Below, in pieces: positions 1-12,000 of a stretch of DNA of 35,985 nt. Every line of letters starts with the position of its first letter. Position 1 is the first letter of the stretch. The stretch is from Deltaproteobacteria bacterium (GTDB lineage: Bacteria; Myxococcota_A; UBA796; GCA-2862545), in the NCBI GenBank assembly GCA_007693595.1, contig REDI01000020.1, positions 1-35,985 on the forward strand, in the 5' to 3' direction. The notes under the pieces were generated by a model that had not been told where the DNA came from, searched no databases, and saw nothing but the letters and a program-made list of their open reading frames with translations. The position numbers and the translations under genes are program-made.

Positions 1-1976
1 GGTCCGAACGGGCGCCAGCCCTCTTCGATGAGGGCGTCGAGAGAGCTGGACTCCGTGGCCAACACGACGCACATGGAGCGAATCGCGAGGGGGTCGTCAC
101 CCTGATCTCGTTGAATGAACGCCCCAGACCAGTTGTCGATGGCAGCGGTGGCCTTGATGACGGCGTGAAGGTCGTAGTACCTGTTGGAGATGTGCAGAAG
201 CAAGAGGCCATCTTCGTTCAGTCTCTGTCGGTAGACCCGCAGAGCTTCCAGGTTGATGAGGTGTGCTGGGATGCCGTCTCCGGAGAAGGCATCCATCTGC
301 AGGAGGTCGTACTTCTCGTCGTGCTCGAGGAGTAGCAACCGACCGTCACCAACATAGACCGACACTTCGGCGGGGCTCTCGTCGAGGAACGTGAACCACT
401 TTCTGGCAAGCTGCTCGTTGTCAGGATCGATCTCGAAGAAGTCGATCTGGTCTCCGTGTTCCCCAAAACCGGCGAGAGCTCCAGCTCCAAGACCGACGAT
501 GCCCACCTTCTTGGGGCTGACCTTCTGATTGTACACCTCTGCGATGCACTGGGACGGATGGTAGTAGGCGGTCGGCTCAAGACTTGGCTCAGGATCGATG
601 AGCTGAACGCCGTGTAGGGTGGAGCCGTGGATGATCTGCCGGATCTGCACTTGACCGCGTTCATGAAGGTGGTCGTAGACTCGAAAGACACCGTAGAAGT
701 TCCTATAAGAGTCTAGTAGCTGGGTGTTCTCGGGGCGGGCGAGCAGCCCGTGGTAGGTGGCCGTCAACAGACCGAGGGCGATCAGAGAGATACGACCGAC
801 ACGGGCCACGATCCAAGTGTTGACGATGTTCTCGAGGTCCTTTCGTCCCCGGATCAAGACCATTACGATCGCGCTGATGACGAGGATGATGGGATATTCC
901 CAGACCCCTCGAAAGATGAACGGCGCGACGTAGGTCACCAGACTGCCTCCGACGAAGCCGCCGACGGACATCCAGAGGTAGAAGGAGGTCAGGTAGCGGG
1001 TGTGGGGACGGAGCAGGTAGAGCTCCTTGTGCAGCACGATGGAGAACCCGAATAGGATCAGGGCGCAGAGGAGCGCGGCGAACAGGTTTGGGATCCCGAC
1101 CACGAACAGGACCGCTCCGATGACGAGCATCTCAGGCCATGCGGCGATGAGCCAGGCCGGGGCGCCGCCCTTCTCGCGAAAGACCATCATGAAGCTCGCG
1201 AGGTACAGCGCGAGGGGTATGACCCACACTAAGGGGAAAGAGCCCACCTCGGACGCGATGACGTTTGTGGTCGCAAGGAGGAATGCGGACGGAAGAGCGC
1301 TCAGCGTCAACCACCAACCGACGCGACCCCACCCCGGTCGTTCATGGTCCCCTTCGGTCGATGGCTCGATCTCCGCAGCAGCTCTGGCGGGATGAGGCCG
1401 TGCGACGAGCCAGGTCGTGACGCCAAGGGCGATGAACGATGCATAGGCGACCGTCCAGATCCATCGCTGGGAGGTTGTTCCTAGCAAGGGCTCCACGATG
1501 AAAGGATAGGCCAGGAGCGCCAGCAAGGAGCCTGCGTTAGACGCGGCGTAGAGCGGGTAGGGTTGCCCTGGAAGGTTCAGACTTGACCGGGCGTACCAGC
1601 TCTGCGCGACGACAGAGACCGTGGAGAGGGCCAAGAAGGGCAAGCCGATAGCCCTCAGCACCGAGAGGGAGACCTCGACGACGGGCGCATCGGCCGCGAC
1701 GTTGGCGACGAGGTCGAGCGGTAGGAAGAGCAGACCTGCGAGCAGCAGGAGCAGGTGCCAGAAGCCTAAGCGCGGTGCGACGAAGTGAGCCCAAGCGTAG
1801 CCCAGCAGAAGGAGGCCTTGGAAGACCACCAGGCACGTGAGCCAGACATGGACGGCGCCGCCAAAGTAGGGGAGCAGGAGTCGACCTACCAACGGTTCTA
1901 CCCCAAAGAGCAGGGTCGCGCCGAAGAATACGAAGATAGTCAGAAGCCAGATGGCAAGCTTGGGCCGGGATATCAC
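1..1976 (-). CDS. Fused multi-pass membrane / spermidine synthase-like protein, 3' end cut by window edge
   Basis: The reading frame stays open from a GTG at 1976 down to base 1, giving about 658 residues, and the gene continues off the left edge. The N-terminal two thirds are hydrophobic and multi-pass, opening with LFGVEPLVGRLLLPYFGG, a motif common in fused transporter-like/spermidine synthase proteins. The C-terminal part is a Rossmann methyltransferase-like domain with GIVGLGAGALAGFGE, an acidic FFEIDPDN strand, GDGR and MDAFSGDGIPAHL. I chose the GTG start because GGAG lies 5 nt upstream; an upstream TTG at 2027 is also in frame but less well placed. True spermidine synthases carry a D-(S/A)-(S/T)-D-P catalytic motif, which is not intact here, so the substrate is unknown. 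No polyamine gene is nearby. The gene is divergent from the small membrane-protein pair to its right. Confidence 0.85.
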   Translation of the reverse strand, partial: MISRPKLAIWLLTIFVFFGATLLFGVEPLVGRLLLPYFGGAVHVWLTCLVVFQGLLLLGYAWAHFVAPRLGFWHLLLLLAGLLFLPLDLVANVAADAPVVEVSLSVLRAIGLPFLALSTVSVVAQSWYARSSLNLPGQPYPLYAASNAGSLLALLAYPFIVEPLLGTTSQRWIWTVAYASFIALGVTTWLVARPHPARAAAEIEPSTEGDHERPGWGRVGWWLTLSALPSAFLLATTNVIASEVGSFPLVWVIPLALYLASFMMVFREKGGAPAWLIAAWPEMLVIGAVLFVVGIPNLFAALLCALILFGFSIVLHKELYLLRPHTRYLTSFYLWMSVGGFVGGSLVTYVAPFIFRGVWEYPIILVISAIVMVLIRGRKDLENIVNTWIVARVGRISLIALGLLTATYHGLLARPENTQLLDSYRNFYGVFRVYDHLHERGQVQIRQIIHGSTLHGVQLIDPEPSLEPTAYYHPSQCIAEVYNQKVSPKKVGIVGLGAGALAGFGEHGDQIDFFEIDPDNEQLARKWFTFLDESPAEVSVYVGDGRLLLLEHDEKYDLLQMDAFSGDGIPAHLINLEALRVYRQRLNEDGLLLLHISNRYYDLHAVIKATAAIDNWSGAFIQRDQGDDPLAIRSMCVVLATESSSLDALIEEGWRPFG

Positions 1977-2226
1977 TCGCGCTCCATGATAGGTCGCAGA
2001 CTGCCTCTCGCGGAGTGTATGCGTCAAGGGCGCGTGTGATTGTCTGGCCCCTCCCCCGCCGATGGCCCGCTCCGGCCGCATCCACCAGCCGGCGAGCTGA
2101 GAGCGAGGGTTCGTGGGCCCACGCTCGCAGCGCTAGCGGTGCACCGCCGTGCGCTGGTCGGCCACAGTTCAGTGCGCTGCAGAGCTGGCTCCATGAGGTA
2201 CACTGGTGTTGGGCAAGGGAGTTCGG

Positions 2227-2688
2227 GTGAACTGGCCAGTGCTAGATCTCGTGAGACGCAACCTTGGGGGCGTAGACCTGCCGACCACGCTGGTCTTGGG
2301 CCTCCTCGTGCTGGGGTGGGGCGGGACGATGGTCGCCGTTGTATTTCCATCGTTTTGGCTTGAGCGCGGTCATATGAAACATGGGTTCGGAGTTTTCGCC
2401 ATCACCCAGTTCGTGCCCTTTATGTATACCGGCGAAAACCATTTTCGGATCAACTTCCTAGGAGAGATCAACGAAGAGCTGCGGGACGACTGCAAGTTCA
2501 GCGCCGAAGGGTATCGGAATCACGTGCCTGTGGGTGCGGTCTACATGGCGAGCTTTCGGAGTGTCCTTGCTCTTTGTTCCGACGAGTCGCAGATCGAACT
2601 CAGGTCGACCCTTCGTGAGCACGAAGCCCGATCTGTGTGGCGCGTTCGTAGGCTCGATCAGGGCTACGAGCTCTGGCAGGAACCGTGA
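2227..2688 (+). CDS. Unrecognised single-pass membrane protein, coupled to the next gene
   Basis: A 153-residue protein from the GTG at 2227, chosen because AGGGAG sits 5 nt before it; an in-frame GTG at 2206 lacks such a site. It has one clear hydrophobic segment at about residues 18-40, followed by a roughly 110-residue soluble part with two cysteines (in DDCKF and LALCSDE). By topology this part could lie outside the cytoplasmic membrane. The stop codon overlaps the GTG of the following membrane gene (GTGA), so the two are probably translated together and may form a complex. I do not recognise the family and infer no function. Confidence 0.6.
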   Translation: MNWPVLDLVRRNLGGVDLPTTLVLGLLVLGWGGTMVAVVFPSFWLERGHMKHGFGVFAITQFVPFMYTGENHFRINFLGEINEELRDDCKFSAEGYRNHVPVGAVYMASFRSVLALCSDESQIELRSTLREHEARSVWRVRRLDQGYELWQEP

Positions 2689-3527
2689 AACGGAAGAGCC
2701 CGATCCTCTCCCGATTTCTTGCGTTACCCACACCCTTTCGGGCCCTGTATGTGCTCACGGTCGGTCATGGGCTAGCGATCTTGTTTTCGTTCAACCTCGT
2801 GCTCCCCAACTTGATTCGCAACCTGATCTTTCCTATCACCGACCCCTACTTTCCTCTCGTTCTGCGAAATCCGACTGTCTACGCCCTGCTGATCTTCTGG
2901 CCCGCCCTCTTCTCTTTGTACATCACCTTCCGTCCCTCGCCAGGCAATCTGCGTCTCTGGGCATGGATGACGTTCTTAGGGGGTGCGGTAGGGCTCGTAC
3001 ACCAGCTCAGCTTCGGCTGGGCCGAGGTTCTGGTCATGTTTTGGACCGGGGTATGGGCCCTCTGGCTGGCGCATGTGCGAACGTCTCTCCGCTGGGGCCC
3101 GCTGATCGCGTTGCTCACCTGCTCTCTTATGTTCGCGTACCCGGCGATGGGTAAGCTAAGTCCAGGGTTCTGGACGGGCGAGCTCTACTGGGAGTTCCAC
3201 TGGAGACACGGAGCTGGGATCGCATCGAGGATCGCCAAGTTGCTAGTAGGAAATGAAGGTAAGCCTCTTCTATGGCTTTTCGGATGCCTCTCGATTGGGG
3301 TCGAGCTCTTGATCGCCGTTGTATGGTTGGGCCCTGCTCGAGTGGGGTTCGGAATCATGGCCTTTAGCGCTATAGGAATCGTCGCTGCGGGTGGGCTTGG
3401 CTTCATTGGGGCTGGTGGAATGTTGGTGTCGATGGCGGCCTCTGGTCTGGTGCTATCCGAGTTTGTAGCCAATGAGGCGAGGCGAGCCGCCTCGTCGAGC
3501 CAGGGGAGGCCTCCATCGCTGCCATGA
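2685..3527 (+). CDS. Multi-pass membrane protein, possibly HTTM/DoxX-like
   Basis: A 280-residue protein starting at a GTG that overlaps the previous stop codon (GTGA). It has about seven hydrophobic segments. The central stretch (YPAMGKLSPGFWTGELYWEF and the helix that follows, around residues 150-170) recalls the AG-x-x-KL-x-P-x-W-x-x-G pattern in HTTM and DoxX-like membrane families. The resemblance is weak and the assignment tentative. The C-terminus is short, basic and proline/serine-rich. Coupling to the upstream single-pass protein suggests a two-subunit membrane unit. No catalytic residues can be named with confidence. Confidence 0.65.
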   Translation: MKRKSPILSRFLALPTPFRALYVLTVGHGLAILFSFNLVLPNLIRNLIFPITDPYFPLVLRNPTVYALLIFWPALFSLYITFRPSPGNLRLWAWMTFLGGAVGLVHQLSFGWAEVLVMFWTGVWALWLAHVRTSLRWGPLIALLTCSLMFAYPAMGKLSPGFWTGELYWEFHWRHGAGIASRIAKLLVGNEGKPLLWLFGCLSIGVELLIAVVWLGPARVGFGIMAFSAIGIVAAGGLGFIGAGGMLVSMAASGLVLSEFVANEARRAASSSQGRPPSLP

Positions 3528-3739
3528 CCTTTGGAGCCAAACCTGTGCATCCGGCGTCGGTCGCGAACACCTTGCCTACCCCCCTGCAAGAGCGGACCGC
3601 CTCTCTTGGGTTGAGGCGTGGGCGGGCTGGAGCTAGTCTTGGAAGCCCCATGCGATAAGAAGCTTCTTCGAGCTCTGCGGGTCCGGCTTCTTTACGTCGG
3701 GCTCGCCACCGGCGCTTCCAGTCTCAAGTGAGAGTGTGA

Positions 3740-5335
3740 ATGGACAATCCCCATGAAGCGGCGGCTCGCGACGCCATCGCGAAGGCGATCACGACGGTCG
3801 TCGTGCTTCTTGTCAGCCTCATCGCGATGAACGCGTTGGTCATCTTGATCATGAGCGATGGGGTCTTCGTCTATGGCTTGGATGATCCTTATATTCACCT
3901 GGCCCTTGCAGAGAATCTCCTACAAGGCACCTACGGCGTGAACCCGGGGGAACACTCCTCTCCCTCGTCAAGCATCTTGTGGCCCCTCTTGCTTGCGCCC
4001 TTTTCCTGGTCTCCGTGGGCGCCGTTGATCATCAACACCGTCGCGGCCTTGGCGCTGGTCGTTGTGTTTGCGAAGATCGGCGTGTTGACTCTACGAGACG
4101 AACGGTACCCCATCGATCCATTGGAACTCACGTTTCTCGTGGCTGCCCTGGTCGTCGCGACCAACCTCATCGGGCTGGTCTTCGTCGGAATGGAGCATGT
4201 GGTTCAGCTGCTGTTCGTGAGCTTGATCGCGTGGGGGCTGCTTCGGATCCTGCACGGCTCAGATGTGCCCGTCTGGCTGCCCCTGGTGATCGCGATGTCG
4301 CCAGGGTGGCGGTTCGAGAATGTGGTAATCAGCGTGGCTGCGGTGCTGTTCTTGTTCTTTCTGGGGAAGACCCGAGCGGCCCTGGCAGGACTCGGGGGTA
4401 TCGTGTTGTTATTTCTGGCCTTCACGGGCTTGATGGTGTCCTTGGGGCTCTCTCCCGTTCCAACATCGGTGCTCATGAAGCTCAGCGCTGGGGGGGACCA
4501 TACGGTGCCGCTCGGCGATAGTATCTTGTGGTCCCTCTACTCCATGACGACGGTGCCAGGGATCATCCTCATCACGTTGATGATTTTTTTGGCGTACTCT
4601 GCGGCGGTCACGCAGGACCGAGTCGTGCGCTGGCTCGCGGTGTTCTCGGGGCTCGCGCTCTTGGGACACGTCGTGTCTGGGAAGTACGGCTGGCTGAACC
4701 GCTACGAGATCTACATGGTGGGTTTTGGGCTAATCATAAGCCTTCACCTTGCCTTTAGGCTCTTCCTTCTTCCCGGGTTCGGCGCGCCAACGGGCAGGCG
4801 CCGTCGGCTCGGAATGTTGGCGATATTGCTGGTCTTGACCACTTGGAGTGGCCCCTACCTCATGAGCTTGGGGCAGATCCCCCTCGCGTCCCGCAACATC
4901 TACCTTCAGCAATGGCAGATCCAGCGGTTTCTCAAGGACTACCACCAGGGCCCGGTGGCGGTCAATGATCTCGGCCTCGTCTCTTATCGATACGATCCCT
5001 ACGTGCTGGACCTCTGGGGTCTGGCATCCAGCGAGGCGGCGTATCTGCGGCGTACCAGCTCTTCGGCGGACTGGATGCGCCATCTTGTCGCGAGGCACGG
5101 CGTCGAGCTGGTCGTCATCTACGATGCCTGGTTCGAAGAGGTGCCCGAAGAATGGGAGCGCTTGGGCGTCTTGCTCATGGAGACCTATCGGGTGAGCGCT
5201 GCAGAAGATAATGTCTCTTTCTACGCGACCTCTATAGAGTCCGCTCCCCGACTTCGGGCCCAGCTTGAGCGGTTCTCGGCTACACTTCCGCAGCGGGCTC
5301 GATTGGAGCTCTCGCAGGCGCATGTCGACCCCTGA
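3740..5335 (+). CDS. GT-C type membrane glycosyltransferase-like protein
   Basis: A 531-residue integral membrane protein with about ten hydrophobic segments. After the first transmembrane helix (about residues 17-39) comes GLDDPYIHLALAENL with paired aspartates D48-D49. An acidic DD/DE pair in the first external loop is the usual catalytic signature of GT-C enzymes that use polyprenyl-phosphate sugars. After the last helix (around residue 370) a soluble C-terminal domain follows, with phrases such as VAVNDLGLVSYRYDPYVLDL that resemble external domains of actinobacterial and deltaproteobacterial GT39-like proteins. The likely role is transfer of a sugar to an extracytoplasmic acceptor; donor and acceptor are unknown. 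The ATG is preceded only by a weak purine stretch (GTGAGAG). Confidence 0.7.
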   Translation: MDNPHEAAARDAIAKAITTVVVLLVSLIAMNALVILIMSDGVFVYGLDDPYIHLALAENLLQGTYGVNPGEHSSPSSSILWPLLLAPFSWSPWAPLIINTVAALALVVVFAKIGVLTLRDERYPIDPLELTFLVAALVVATNLIGLVFVGMEHVVQLLFVSLIAWGLLRILHGSDVPVWLPLVIAMSPGWRFENVVISVAAVLFLFFLGKTRAALAGLGGIVLLFLAFTGLMVSLGLSPVPTSVLMKLSAGGDHTVPLGDSILWSLYSMTTVPGIILITLMIFLAYSAAVTQDRVVRWLAVFSGLALLGHVVSGKYGWLNRYEIYMVGFGLIISLHLAFRLFLLPGFGAPTGRRRRLGMLAILLVLTTWSGPYLMSLGQIPLASRNIYLQQWQIQRFLKDYHQGPVAVNDLGLVSYRYDPYVLDLWGLASSEAAYLRRTSSSADWMRHLVARHGVELVVIYDAWFEEVPEEWERLGVLLMETYRVSAAEDNVSFYATSIESAPRLRAQLERFSATLPQRARLELSQAHVDP

Positions 5336-5440
5336 GAGGTGAGGGCTCGACGCGAACCAGGGCCTCGGCAACCGCGCGACCTCCTAGCGCACAGAGAAAA
5401 GACGGATGGGAAGCATGGTTCGAACTAGCGGGGTCCACCG

Positions 5441-6517
5441 ATGAGACGACGCCCGCTCTGGCTGCTGGCGGCGTTTGCCGTGGTCGTGGGCCTCCTTGGG
5501 GCCCTGGTCTACCCCATCCCGGTGTGGGCGCCGGTGGTCGAGGCGCCCGAGCTCGCCGCGACAGGCACAGGTGACGCCGAGATGTACGGTCAGGTCGTCG
5601 ACCGTCTGGCCGAGGGGGAGCCCTACTATTCAGCCCTTGGCGCTGCGCTTCGCGAGGGCGACTTCCCTCGCCGTCCAGTGTTCAACTGGCGCACGCCGCT
5701 TCACCTCCCCGCCCTAGCGCTCTTGCGCGGTTGGGGGCTGTCTCACCTGGCTTTTGGTCTGCTGCTCCTCCCTGGGATCCTCGTGTTGATCCTCGAGTGG
5801 CGACACGCGTCGGCGTTGCGGATCACTGGCGCGCTGGTGCTCGTAGTCCTCGTTGCCGCGCCGCAGTTTCATCCTACGCTCTACCTCTTCGCCGAGGTGT
5901 GGTGCGGCGCTGCCCTCTTCCTGGGCTTCTCGCTCAGGGCGACGTCCGACCCTCGGTTGCGCACGCTGGGCGCGCTTCCCCTCATCTTGGCGCTCTTCCT
6001 GCGTGAGCTCGCCTTGCCGTGGCTCCTCGTCGTCGCCCTCGTCGATCTCTTCGAGCGTCGATGGGTGTCGGCAAGCACCTTGTTGGTCGGGCTCTTGGCG
6101 TGGTGCGCATGGTTTGGACTTCATGTAGGTCAAGTGAACGCGCACTTAATCCCAGGGGTTGACGATCAGGCCCGATCCTGGGTGGCCTTCGGCGGTGTAC
6201 CGTTTCTTCTCGACTCCATGCGCTACTTCTCGGTGGTCACGCTGGCCCCACGGCTCGCGCCGCTGACTGTCAGCCTTGGGGTGGTCGCTGTGGTGGCGAG
6301 CTGGAGGGGTCCCCATCGAGCGCTCGCCCTCGCGATCCTGGCATGGGGGTCCGCGCTCTTGATCTTTGGACGAGACGTCAACCACTACTGGGGTGCCGTG
6401 ACGGTCCTTCCGCTGGCCCTCCTATTCATGGCCCGCATCATCGGCGATGGGGGTGTCGCGAAGCCGGATCCCACCCCATCGCCCCAACCGTCTGGCGAAG
6501 GCGCTGCCTCTCCCTAG
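5441..6517 (+). CDS. Multi-pass membrane protein, possible GT-C/GT87-like glycosyltransferase
   Basis: A 358-residue protein with a hydrophobic N-terminal segment (residues 7-28), then an external loop with D45-AEMYG, PYYSAL and FNWRTPLHLP (residues 81-90), then about eight hydrophobic helices. The acidic residue early in the first loop and the Y-x-x-A/W-R-T-P arrangement are reminiscent of DUF2029/GT87 and other GT-C proteins, but the family call is tentative. It lies 105 bp after another GT-C-like gene on the same strand, so both may serve one surface-glycan pathway. The last 15 residues (PTPSPQPSGEGAASP) are low complexity and look like translated intergenic repeat rather than a folded domain. 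The gene converges on hutU, with stop codons 25 bp apart. Confidence 0.65.
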   Translation: MRRRPLWLLAAFAVVVGLLGALVYPIPVWAPVVEAPELAATGTGDAEMYGQVVDRLAEGEPYYSALGAALREGDFPRRPVFNWRTPLHLPALALLRGWGLSHLAFGLLLLPGILVLILEWRHASALRITGALVLVVLVAAPQFHPTLYLFAEVWCGAALFLGFSLRATSDPRLRTLGALPLILALFLRELALPWLLVVALVDLFERRWVSASTLLVGLLAWCAWFGLHVGQVNAHLIPGVDDQARSWVAFGGVPFLLDSMRYFSVVTLAPRLAPLTVSLGVVAVVASWRGPHRALALAILAWGSALLIFGRDVNHYWGAVTVLPLALLFMARIIGDGGVAKPDPTPSPQPSGEGAASP

Positions 6518-6542
6518 GCGGACGACCTCGTGCCCTCTGGCG

Positions 6543-8207
<1,665 letters not shown>

Positions 8208-8306
8208 GGCGACTCCAGGATCGCCGACGCTATAGCACGGTGCAGCGCGCGAGAGAGCGCCTGGCGCACGAGCTTCGCTACGAGACAGCGCGTTCGTAGC
8301 AGCTTG

Positions 8307-8329
8307 ACGACGAGCTCAGGACTCGTCGT
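8307..8329 (-). terminator. Hairpin overlapping the stop codon of the 65-residue gene
   Basis: A perfect 8-bp inverted repeat, ACGACGAG / CTCGTCGT with a 7-nt loop, spans the last codons and the TGA of the small minus-strand gene downstream of rpoZ. There is no T-run after the stem, so a classical intrinsic terminator is not established. It may be an attenuator or an mRNA 3'-end stabiliser separating the rpoZ cluster from hutU. Confidence 0.35.
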
Positions 8330-8513
8330 TGGCCGAGCCTTCGGCGCGTGACGCCACGATGGGCTCGAACGTGACCTGGGTCTCGATGGCCTCCTCGGCG
8401 GAGTCGGGCAAGGACTCGAGATACTTCTTGTATTGGTCGAGGGGCAGGGTGCCGCGACGGAGGTTGAACTCGATCACGCGCACGTCGAGCTCTTTCATGG
8501 AGGTCTCGGACAT
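8316..8513 (-). CDS. Small acidic protein encoded after rpoZ
   Basis: A 65-residue protein with a strong AGGAG 5 nt before its ATG. It has no signal peptide or membrane segment and is probably cytoplasmic. The N-terminus is a short charged stretch (MKELDVRVIEFNLRRG), followed by LPLDQYKKYLESLPD, which resembles a small helical unit, and an acidic C-terminal tail. It lies 23 nt after rpoZ on the same strand and is probably cotranscribed with it. I do not recognise a named family. Its codon use matches its neighbours and the ribosome-binding site is good, so I regard it as real. Confidence 0.75.
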   Translation of the reverse strand: MSETSMKELDVRVIEFNLRRGTLPLDQYKKYLESLPDSAEEAIETQVTFEPIVASRAEGSANDES

Positions 8514-8536
8514 TGGGGCTCCTGCTTGGAAGAGGC

Positions 8537-8827
8537 TCAGGCCTCGGGGGGAAGCTCGTCGTCGAAGTCGTCATCGGCCTCGTCGACAGAGGTGCGGCGC
8601 TCTTCGGGCATCCAGCGGTCTTCGGCGAGCACCTTGGACTCATCGACCGTGAAGGCGCGCGCGGCGACCTCGCGGAGCGCGGTGACGACCTCTTTGTTGT
8701 CGTCGTGGAGCTCGATGCAGGGTTGCTCACCTTGGAGGAGCTGCTTGGTGCGCTCCGCCGCCACGAGTACGAGCGAAAACCTGTTAGGGACTACTTCAAG
8801 GCAGTCTTCGACAGTAATACGAGCCAT
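8537..8827 (-). CDS. rpoZ: DNA-directed RNA polymerase omega subunit
   Basis: A 96-residue protein opening with [20 protein letters not shown] and continuing [12 protein letters not shown], the diagnostic core of bacterial omega. Omega binds the beta-prime C-terminus and helps RNA polymerase assembly. The C-terminal tail is strongly acidic ([15 protein letters not shown]). I chose the ATG at 8827 because GGAGG lies 8 nt upstream; the in-frame GTG at 8833 would be only 2 nt from that site. It sits between an unknown helical protein gene (61 bp upstream) and a small acidic protein gene (23 bp downstream). The usual partner gmk is not present. Confidence 0.96.
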   Translation of the reverse strand: MARITVEDCLEVVPNRFSLVLVAAERTKQLLQGEQPCIELHDDNKEVVTALREVAARAFTVDESKVLAEDRWMPEERRTSVDEADDDFDDELPPEA

Positions 8828-8888
8828 GGCCACTTCCTCCGCGTCGGCGACGGGTAAGCGGTCTGGCGCTCGCCGTCAAGGCGGCGCG

Positions 8889-9470
8889 CTACGCCGGCCG
8901 CAGGTCGTCGATCGGGATGTGTCGAGCGCGTAGCCGGCGCGCGATCGCGTCGGATCGGGTGCGTTGCCACTCGTCTACCAGCCGCATCAGCGTGGCGGCG
9001 TCGTCGTCGATGTGTTGCTCGTTGACCACGGTGAGGAGCTCGACACAGTCGCGGAAGGTGCCGGACAACTCGCGGAACACCGGGCCAAAGGCGTCGGCGA
9101 ACCAGCGCTTGAAGACCTGGTCGACGCGATAATAGGCCGAGGCTCCCATGTCTTCGTAGTATCGTGGCCCCACCGGCCCACGATCGAGGCTCTCCTTGAA
9201 GCAGCCGAGGCGGTAGAGCGCGCGGTCGCCCAGCTCCCGGTAGGCGCGGGCCTGTTCGCTCGGTGGTGCGTGGACCGCCCGGCCGTAGAGCTCGGCCAGG
9301 GTGGACTCGGGCAGGGTGGGGTGGTCGGCGCGGGCGCGCTCGGTCAGCAGGCGGGCCAGGTAGAGCACGGTGTCGGAGGACAGCTGGACCTCGACCGCGG
9401 CTTGCGCGTCGAGGGTGCGCTCGTAGAAGTAGTGGAACAGATCGGATCTGTCCTCGAGGTGATGGGACAT
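8889..9470 (-). CDS. Unrecognised all-helical protein upstream of rpoZ
   Basis: A 193-residue protein with no signal peptide or membrane helix. Composition is rich in A, R, E, D and L, consistent with an all-alpha cytoplasmic protein. Conserved-looking aromatic clusters include DLFHYFYERT near the N-terminus and YYEDMGASAYYRVDQVFKRW in the middle. The start ATG at 9470 follows AGGAG at 5 nt; the in-frame GTG at 9476 would overlap that site. It is on the same strand as rpoZ, 61 bp upstream, and divergent from groES. I do not recognise the family and assign no function. Confidence 0.75.
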   Translation of the reverse strand: MSHHLEDRSDLFHYFYERTLDAQAAVEVQLSSDTVLYLARLLTERARADHPTLPESTLAELYGRAVHAPPSEQARAYRELGDRALYRLGCFKESLDRGPVGPRYYEDMGASAYYRVDQVFKRWFADAFGPVFRELSGTFRDCVELLTVVNEQHIDDDAATLMRLVDEWQRTRSDAIARRLRARHIPIDDLRPA

Positions 9471-9620
9471 GCTCACTCCTCCATGGGCGTCTCGGGGGCG
9501 ATCAGGATCGATCGACGGGGTCGTGAGCCCACGGCGTGACCAGCTGAGGGGCGGTCGCGCGATCGTTCAGGCTCAAAGCCATGTTTTTGGATGGAGGCGA
9601 GCGAAATGAGCGGCGCCCGC

Positions 9621-9648
9621 TTGACGAGGAGCGGGGGGTGTCTACCCT
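9621..9648 (+). promoter_or_regulatory. Candidate promoter for groES-groEL
   Basis: TTGACG is followed after 16 nt by TACCCT, about 105 nt before the groES ATG. The -35 box is close to the sigma-70 consensus and the -10 box is weak. I find no CIRCE element (TTAGCACTC-N9-GAGTGCTAA) between the divergent gene and groES, so control by HrcA is not indicated. A heat-shock sigma promoter cannot be excluded. Confidence 0.35.
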
Positions 9649-9754
9649 GCCGGACGAAGAAGCCGGGGCGGCGCGCTGCCGCCTCCATCATCGTGAACAA
9701 CATCACGGCACCAGGGTACACGCAGCCCTGCCGTGCCCGCAAGGAGGACATCGC

Positions 9755-10048
9755 ATGAACATCCGTCCGTTGTATGATCGGGTCCTGGTCCAGCGCGTCG
9801 AAGAAGAGGCTCGCTCCAAGGGTGGGCTGTTCCTTCCCGAATCCGCCAAAGAGAAGCCCAGTGAAGGCATCGTCATCGCCGTCGGCAAGGGTCGTGTCAA
9901 CGACAAGGGCGAAGTCACCAAGCTCGTCGTGAACGAGGGCGATCGCGTCGTCTTCGGCAAGTACGCCGGCAACGAGATCAAGGTGAACGGCGAAGAGCGC
10001 CTCATTCTCAAAGAGAGCGAGATCTTCGGCATCGTGACCGAGGCCTGA
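9755..10048 (+). CDS. groES: Co-chaperonin GroES (Hsp10)
   Basis: A 97-residue protein, the normal length for GroES, starting [19 protein letters not shown]. It forms the heptameric lid of the GroEL folding chamber. The mobile loop is visible ([18 protein letters not shown], about residues 21-38), as are the conserved [14 protein letters not shown] stretch and the final KESEIFGIV strand. The start at 9755 has AAGGAGGA just upstream; the frame is open further 5' but those codons have no ribosome-binding site. groEL follows 116 bp downstream on the same strand. Confidence 0.97.
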   Translation: MNIRPLYDRVLVQRVEEEARSKGGLFLPESAKEKPSEGIVIAVGKGRVNDKGEVTKLVVNEGDRVVFGKYAGNEIKVNGEERLILKESEIFGIVTEA

Positions 10049-10062
10049 TCCGCGAAGCTTGA

Positions 10063-11820
<1,758 letters not shown>

Positions 11821-11849
11821 CCCCGCCCCCGAGCTTCGTTGCTCCCGTC

Positions 11850-11878
11850 AGGCCGGCTCCCTCAGGGGGGCCGGCCTT
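11850..11878 (+). terminator. GC-rich hairpin after groEL
   Basis: About 30 nt after the groEL stop, AGGCCGGC-TCCCT and AGGGGG-GCCGGCCTT form a long stem of roughly 12 pairs with a tiny loop, followed by TTCTTG. The stem is strong but the T-run is short, so it is a plausible intrinsic terminator for the groESL transcript. It also faces the convergent TPR gene. Confidence 0.55.
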
Positions 11879-12000
11879 CTTGCGTCTCTGGGGGCTGGAC
11901 CTTCGCGGGAGACCACCGCAAGCCGCTCGCTCGGGTATCTTGGGCGCTACCGGACCCGAAGCCCCAGGCCTCGCGAGTGGTGTGAGGGCTGTAGTCCGCC

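Noticed and set aside
3524-3658. A 44-codon open frame overlapping the stop of the seven-helix protein (ATGA)
   Set aside because: The overlap is suggestive, but the product is basic and proline-rich with no recognisable domain, and ATGA overlaps arise by chance. Kept only as a possibility.
5417-5425. GGTTCGAAC, resembling a tRNA T-loop
   Set aside because: No flanking 5-bp T stem, acceptor stem or anticodon arm can be drawn around it.
9477-9754. Possible CIRCE element upstream of groES
   Set aside because: No TTAGCACTC or GAGTGCTAA half-site is present in this interval.
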